Origin: an uncultured Clostridia bacterium
GTDB taxonomy: Bacteria; Bacillota; Clostridia; TANB77; CAG-508
Length of the DNA stretch: 8,926 bases
Reading direction: 5' to 3'
Assembly: GCA_944386315.1 (NCBI GenBank)
Contig: CALXAS010000061.1
Location: 1-8,926, forward strand
In this document: positions 6,081 through 8,926 of the stretch, in pieces
Layout of the letters: the number at the start of each line of letters is the position of its first letter
Numbering within the stretch: position 1 is the first letter of the stretch
Position numbers and translations under genes: made by a program
The notes under the pieces: generated by a model
Told to the model about the DNA's origin: nothing
What the model saw: only the letters and a program-made list of their open reading frames with translations
Databases searched by the model: none

Positions 6081-7307
6081 GATTCTAATTTTTTCACCTA
6101 CATAAATTAAATTTGGATTTGTAATTCTATTTCTCTTTATAATGCTAGCAATACTAACACCATATCTTCTGGAAATACTCCATAGCGTATCTCCCTTTCT
6201 CACTTCGTAAACAGTATGAAACATGTCTTTTTCTTGAAATACTACTGGTATTCTAATTCTTTGCCCTATGTAAATGCGATTCGCATTCCTTATCCCATTA
6301 TATTGTGCAATTGCCACTACACTTGTATGATATTGGCTTGCTATTTTGCTTAAAGTATCTCCTTTTTTTACAATATATATCATTTCTGAGCCATATTGCT
6401 GTTCAGAAGTACTTTGATTTTGCGGTATCATTAGTCTTTCTCCTGCATAAATCAAATTAGGATTTACAATATTGTTCAAACGTATTAGTTCTCCTACTGT
6501 GGTTTGATAGTCTTTGGCTATTTGTGACAAAGTATCTCCTCTTTGAATGATAATACTTATTGTATTACTTGGCGATGTAGGATTCGTAGGTTTTTCTACT
6601 GGTGGTAATATTGTAGTATCTGTCAATAAAATTTCTCGTGTAAATCTATCTTTATCTACATAGTTTTTTATCCCATTTACTCTACCTTCATCCGTATATT
6701 GCCAACCTATCCACGTATCCCAATTTCCATTTGGAGTAGGTTGTTCCACCTCATATTGTGCTACCCATAATGGGTATCTGCTTACTTCTCCGTAAAAAAT
6801 ATTGGTAGCATCATTGGTATTGCTATATACTACCATCTCTTTTTTGGTAAGATTTTCTACGGTTCTTAAAAATGTAAGTGCAATTGCGTTAATTTCTTCT
6901 CTATTCAAGTTTCCAAAACTTTCAAAGTCCATTGCTAGTCTCACATCTGGTGTTTTTCCTCCTATCACAGAAGCAAAAAAATTTGCCTCTATTACTGCCT
7001 CCTCTGTGGTTCTTGCCGTTACGTAATGATAAAAACCTACTTTTAGATTGTTGGCTTTTGCCTCTGTATAGTTTCTTTCAAAATAGGGATCTATAAAATT
7101 AGTTCCTTGACTCGCTTTCATATAGACTATTTCTATTCCTGCTTCTTTTACTGCTGCATAATCTATATTTTCTTGCCATCCACTTACATCTATTCCCTGA
7201 TAAGTTATATTGCTCTCTGGTCCAAATGCATAAACTGGCTGAACAACATTAATTAGGGTAAATAAAAGTATTCCCATACCACTAGTAATTAATCTTCGCT
7301 TTATCAT
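6078..7307 (-). CDS. Secreted GH25 lysozyme-like muramidase with three LysM domains
   Basis: This is a predicted exported peptidoglycan hydrolase of 409 residues, cleaving N-acetylmuramyl-beta-1,4-N-acetylglucosamine bonds as in other GH25 enzymes. A signal peptide spans residues 1-27 (MIKRR, hydrophobic core, likely cut after VYA). The GH25 domain covers ~36-228, with YQGIDVSGW (Asp40), the MDFES strand carrying Asp127 and Glu129 (catalytic DxE pair), and WQYTDEGRVNG near its end. A Pro/Thr/Ser linker (~233-248) precedes three LysM peptidoglycan-binding repeats at ~252-295, 310-354 and 366-409. Each has a GDTL(S/W)xI core and ends in I-P or the C-terminus. GGGAGG lies five bases before ATG 7307. 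The gene is divergent from the SpoVB-like flippase and is followed by a perfect palindrome. Vegetative wall turnover or spore/mother-cell wall lysis are both possible; the sequence does not decide. Confidence 0.93.
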   Translation of the reverse strand: MIKRRLITSGMGILLFTLINVVQPVYAFGPESNITYQGIDVSGWQENIDYAAVKEAGIEIVYMKASQGTNFIDPYFERNYTEAKANNLKVGFYHYVTARTTEEAVIEANFFASVIGGKTPDVRLAMDFESFGNLNREEINAIALTFLRTVENLTKKEMVVYSNTNDATNIFYGEVSRYPLWVAQYEVEQPTPNGNWDTWIGWQYTDEGRVNGIKNYVDKDRFTREILLTDTTILPPVEKPTNPTSPSNTISIIIQRGDTLSQIAKDYQTTVGELIRLNNIVNPNLIYAGERLMIPQNQSTSEQQYGSEMIYIVKKGDTLSKIASQYHTSVVAIAQYNGIRNANRIYIGQRIRIPVVFQEKDMFHTVYEVRKGDTLWSISRRYGVSIASIIKRNRITNPNLIYVGEKIRI

Positions 7308-7413
7308 AATTTCCTCCCTTTTTTCTTATATTTTATGTCCTGTATTCTTTTTTGCTACTTTTTTATTTCTTCTATTTTTTTCTTTTCTTCATATATTATT
7401 ACAGGTGATAAAA
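7308..7413. other. Divergent intergenic region between GH25 and SpoVB-like genes
   Basis: This is a 106-bp pyrimidine-rich stretch (on the plus strand) that must hold both outward promoters. No consensus sigma-A pair is visible in either direction. Toward the GH25 gene, CATAAAATA (7337-7329, minus strand) fits the -10 form shared by sporulation sigma-E and sigma-K promoters, but no clear -35 partner is seen. The GGGAGG of the GH25 gene (7313-7318) and the AGGTGAT of the flippase gene (7403-7409) mark its two ends. Confidence 0.35.
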
Positions 7414-8916
7414 GTGAAAAAAGTGCAAGTTTTCTTATTAAATGGAGTACTATTAACCGTCGCATCCCTTCTTATGCGTACCATTGGGCTTTCTTTTAAT
7501 GTGTATATTTCTAATAAAATTGGTACAGAAGCTGTTGGCATTTATCAATTAATTATGTCTGTTTATTCTTTTGCCATTACACTTGCTTGTTCTGGCATCA
7601 ATTTGGCTGCTACTCGCATTGTTTCTGAACAATTGGCTTATGGTTTTGAAACTGGCATAAAAAAGGCAATGAAAAAATGCCTTTTTTATAGTCTTAGTTT
7701 AGGGCTTGTTTCTTGCTTTCTACTTTTTACTTTTTCGCCTGTTATTTGTTCCTACTGGTTACATGGAAAAGTAAGCCGATTACCTCTACAAATATTGAGT
7801 TTTAGCCTTCCTTTTTTAGCAATGTCTTCTGCTATGAATGGATATTTCTCTGCCCTTCGTAATGTAAAAAAAAGTGTATTTTCACAAATGTTAGAACAAT
7901 TTTTGCAAATGTATTTGGTTTCCTGCTTTCTTAATTTTTTCATGCCAGAAGGTTTAGATGCTGCCTGCCTTGCTCTAGTTTTAGGTAGTACTCTTTCTGA
8001 AATTGCCTCTTTTCTTTGTCTTTTTTTACTCTACTTACATGACAAAAGAAAATTAAAAGCAAATCTTTACCAAGATACGAATTATACCAAGCAAATTTTA
8101 AAAATCTCCTTTCCGATTGCCATTACCTCTTATATTCGCTCTGGGCTTTCTACTTTAAAACAAATTCTCATTCCATTGCAATTAGAAAAGTCTGGTATGT
8201 CTTGTGAATATGCTATTTCTCGCTATGGTATGATAAACGGCATGGTCATGCCGCTTATTCTCTTTCCTTGTACTTTTATTAATTCGTTTTCTGGTCTACT
8301 GATTCCAGAGTTTTCTTACATGCAAGCGAAAAAGAGTTATCATAAAATGGAAATCGCTTTTGAAAAAATATTTAAAGTGAGTTTTTTATTTTCCTTTTTC
8401 ATTTTGGGTGTTTTTTGGTGTTTCTCACAAGAATTAAGTAGTATGATTTATCAAGAACCTGAAATTGCGAAATTTGTAAAAATTCTAGCCCCTCTTATTG
8501 TGCTCATGTACATCGATTCTATTGTAGATAGCATTTTAAAGGGGCTAGACAAGCAAGTAATTGTGATGGGAATTAATATTCTCGACTTAGTAATTAGTAT
8601 TTCTTTTATTTATTTTTTACTTCCTAGTAGTGGTATTGTAGGTTATATTATTGTACTGTATATTAGTGAGATTTTAAATGGATTAGTTAGTCTTTGGTTT
8701 TTGTGGAAAGAGACGCATTTTTATTTTGATATTGCTAATTGGCTGATTAAACCGCTTCTTAGCCTTTTACTATCCTCTTTCGTCCTTTCTATTTTACCAC
8801 CTATCTCGTCTACTTCTTTGATAGACATTTGCATAGAAATTTTGCTATTTGGTATATGTTATTTTTTGTTTTTTTTTTTGTTTAAAGCTGTTCGAAAAGT
8901 GGTTATTTGTATTTGA
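7414..8916 (+). CDS. spoVB: SpoVB/MurJ-like polysaccharide flippase (MOP superfamily)
   Basis: This is a polytopic inner-membrane transporter of about 500 residues with roughly 14 hydrophobic segments spread over its whole length. That is the normal size and layout of SpoVB and other oligosaccharide/lipid-linked precursor flippases. Family-like features include the N-terminal helix with MRTIGLSFNVYISNKIG, the segment AMNGYFSALRNVKKSVFSQMLEQ (YFxxLxNxKxxxxSQxxEQ), and SGLSTLKQILIPLQLEKSGMS with YGMINGMVMPLILFP in the second half. SpoVB is needed for spore cortex formation in Bacillus. Clostridia carry several paralogs, so the exact role is inferred. I place the start at GTG 7414 because AGGTGAT (7403-7409) is a strong Shine-Dalgarno match properly spaced for it. 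The upstream in-frame GTG at 7405 lies inside that Shine-Dalgarno sequence and lacks one of its own. An 11-T run at 8869-8879 lies near the C-terminus. The gene is divergent from the GH25 hydrolase. Confidence 0.85.
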   Translation: MKKVQVFLLNGVLLTVASLLMRTIGLSFNVYISNKIGTEAVGIYQLIMSVYSFAITLACSGINLAATRIVSEQLAYGFETGIKKAMKKCLFYSLSLGLVSCFLLFTFSPVICSYWLHGKVSRLPLQILSFSLPFLAMSSAMNGYFSALRNVKKSVFSQMLEQFLQMYLVSCFLNFFMPEGLDAACLALVLGSTLSEIASFLCLFLLYLHDKRKLKANLYQDTNYTKQILKISFPIAITSYIRSGLSTLKQILIPLQLEKSGMSCEYAISRYGMINGMVMPLILFPCTFINSFSGLLIPEFSYMQAKKSYHKMEIAFEKIFKVSFLFSFFILGVFWCFSQELSSMIYQEPEIAKFVKILAPLIVLMYIDSIVDSILKGLDKQVIVMGINILDLVISISFIYFLLPSSGIVGYIIVLYISEILNGLVSLWFLWKETHFYFDIANWLIKPLLSLLLSSFVLSILPPISSTSLIDICIEILLFGICYFLFFFLFKAVRKVVICI

Positions 8917-8926
8917 TTTATTTTAT

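Noticed and set aside
6802..7026. Plus-strand open frame opposite the GH25 domain
   Set aside because: It is a shadow of the GH25 coding region, with no ribosome binding site and no recognisable protein features.
7390..7398. CATATATTA as a sigma-K -10 for the SpoVB-like gene
   Set aside because: Transcription would start on or past the Shine-Dalgarno sequence at 7403-7409, leaving no usable ribosome binding site, and no -35 partner is present.

Overview
The window looks like part of the chromosome of an anaerobic, spore-forming, low-GC Firmicute (class Clostridia; order not resolved from sequence alone). The base composition is strongly AT-rich. It holds a SpoIIE-type sporulation phosphatase, a SpoVB-type flippase and an oxygen-sensitive class III ribonucleotide reductase (NrdD with NrdG). 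Ribosome binding sites are strong AGGGAG/GAGGTGG types, and promoters are close to the Bacillus/Clostridium sigma-A consensus. No tRNA, rRNA, CRISPR array, transposase or phage gene was seen.

Layout. Five genes are on the minus strand, so they are described from right to left, and one gene at the right end is on the plus strand. (1) 7414-8916 (+) is a SpoVB/MurJ-like polytopic flippase. (2) Divergent from it, 7307-6078 (-) is a secreted GH25 lysozyme-like muramidase with three C-terminal LysM repeats; its stop codon lies inside a perfect 27-bp palindrome. (3) A 418-bp intergenic region (5660-6077) carries two tandem near-consensus sigma-A promoters, a hairpin followed by a T run, and a 15-bp palindrome, all upstream of nrdD. 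(4) nrdD (5659-3362) and nrdG (3199-2696) form the anaerobic ribonucleotide reductase operon. They are separated by a 121-bp element with perfect 21-bp terminal inverted repeats and a GC-richer, structured core. (5) After a good intrinsic terminator (2621-2647) comes a promoter and a 67-residue single-pass membrane protein that resembles a pilin N-terminus (2493-2290). (6) spoIIE (2076 to beyond the left edge) follows, truncated by the window inside its phosphatase domain.

How the genes fit together. NrdG is the radical-SAM activase that installs the glycyl radical on NrdD, and NrdD supplies deoxynucleotides under anaerobiosis. SpoIIE, the GH25-LysM hydrolase and the SpoVB-like flippase all relate to cell wall or sporulation biology, but only SpoIIE is firmly a sporulation protein here. 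The genes themselves are ordinary for Clostridia. The most unusual items are the inverted-repeat element inside the nrdD-nrdG operon and the layered control region in front of nrdD.
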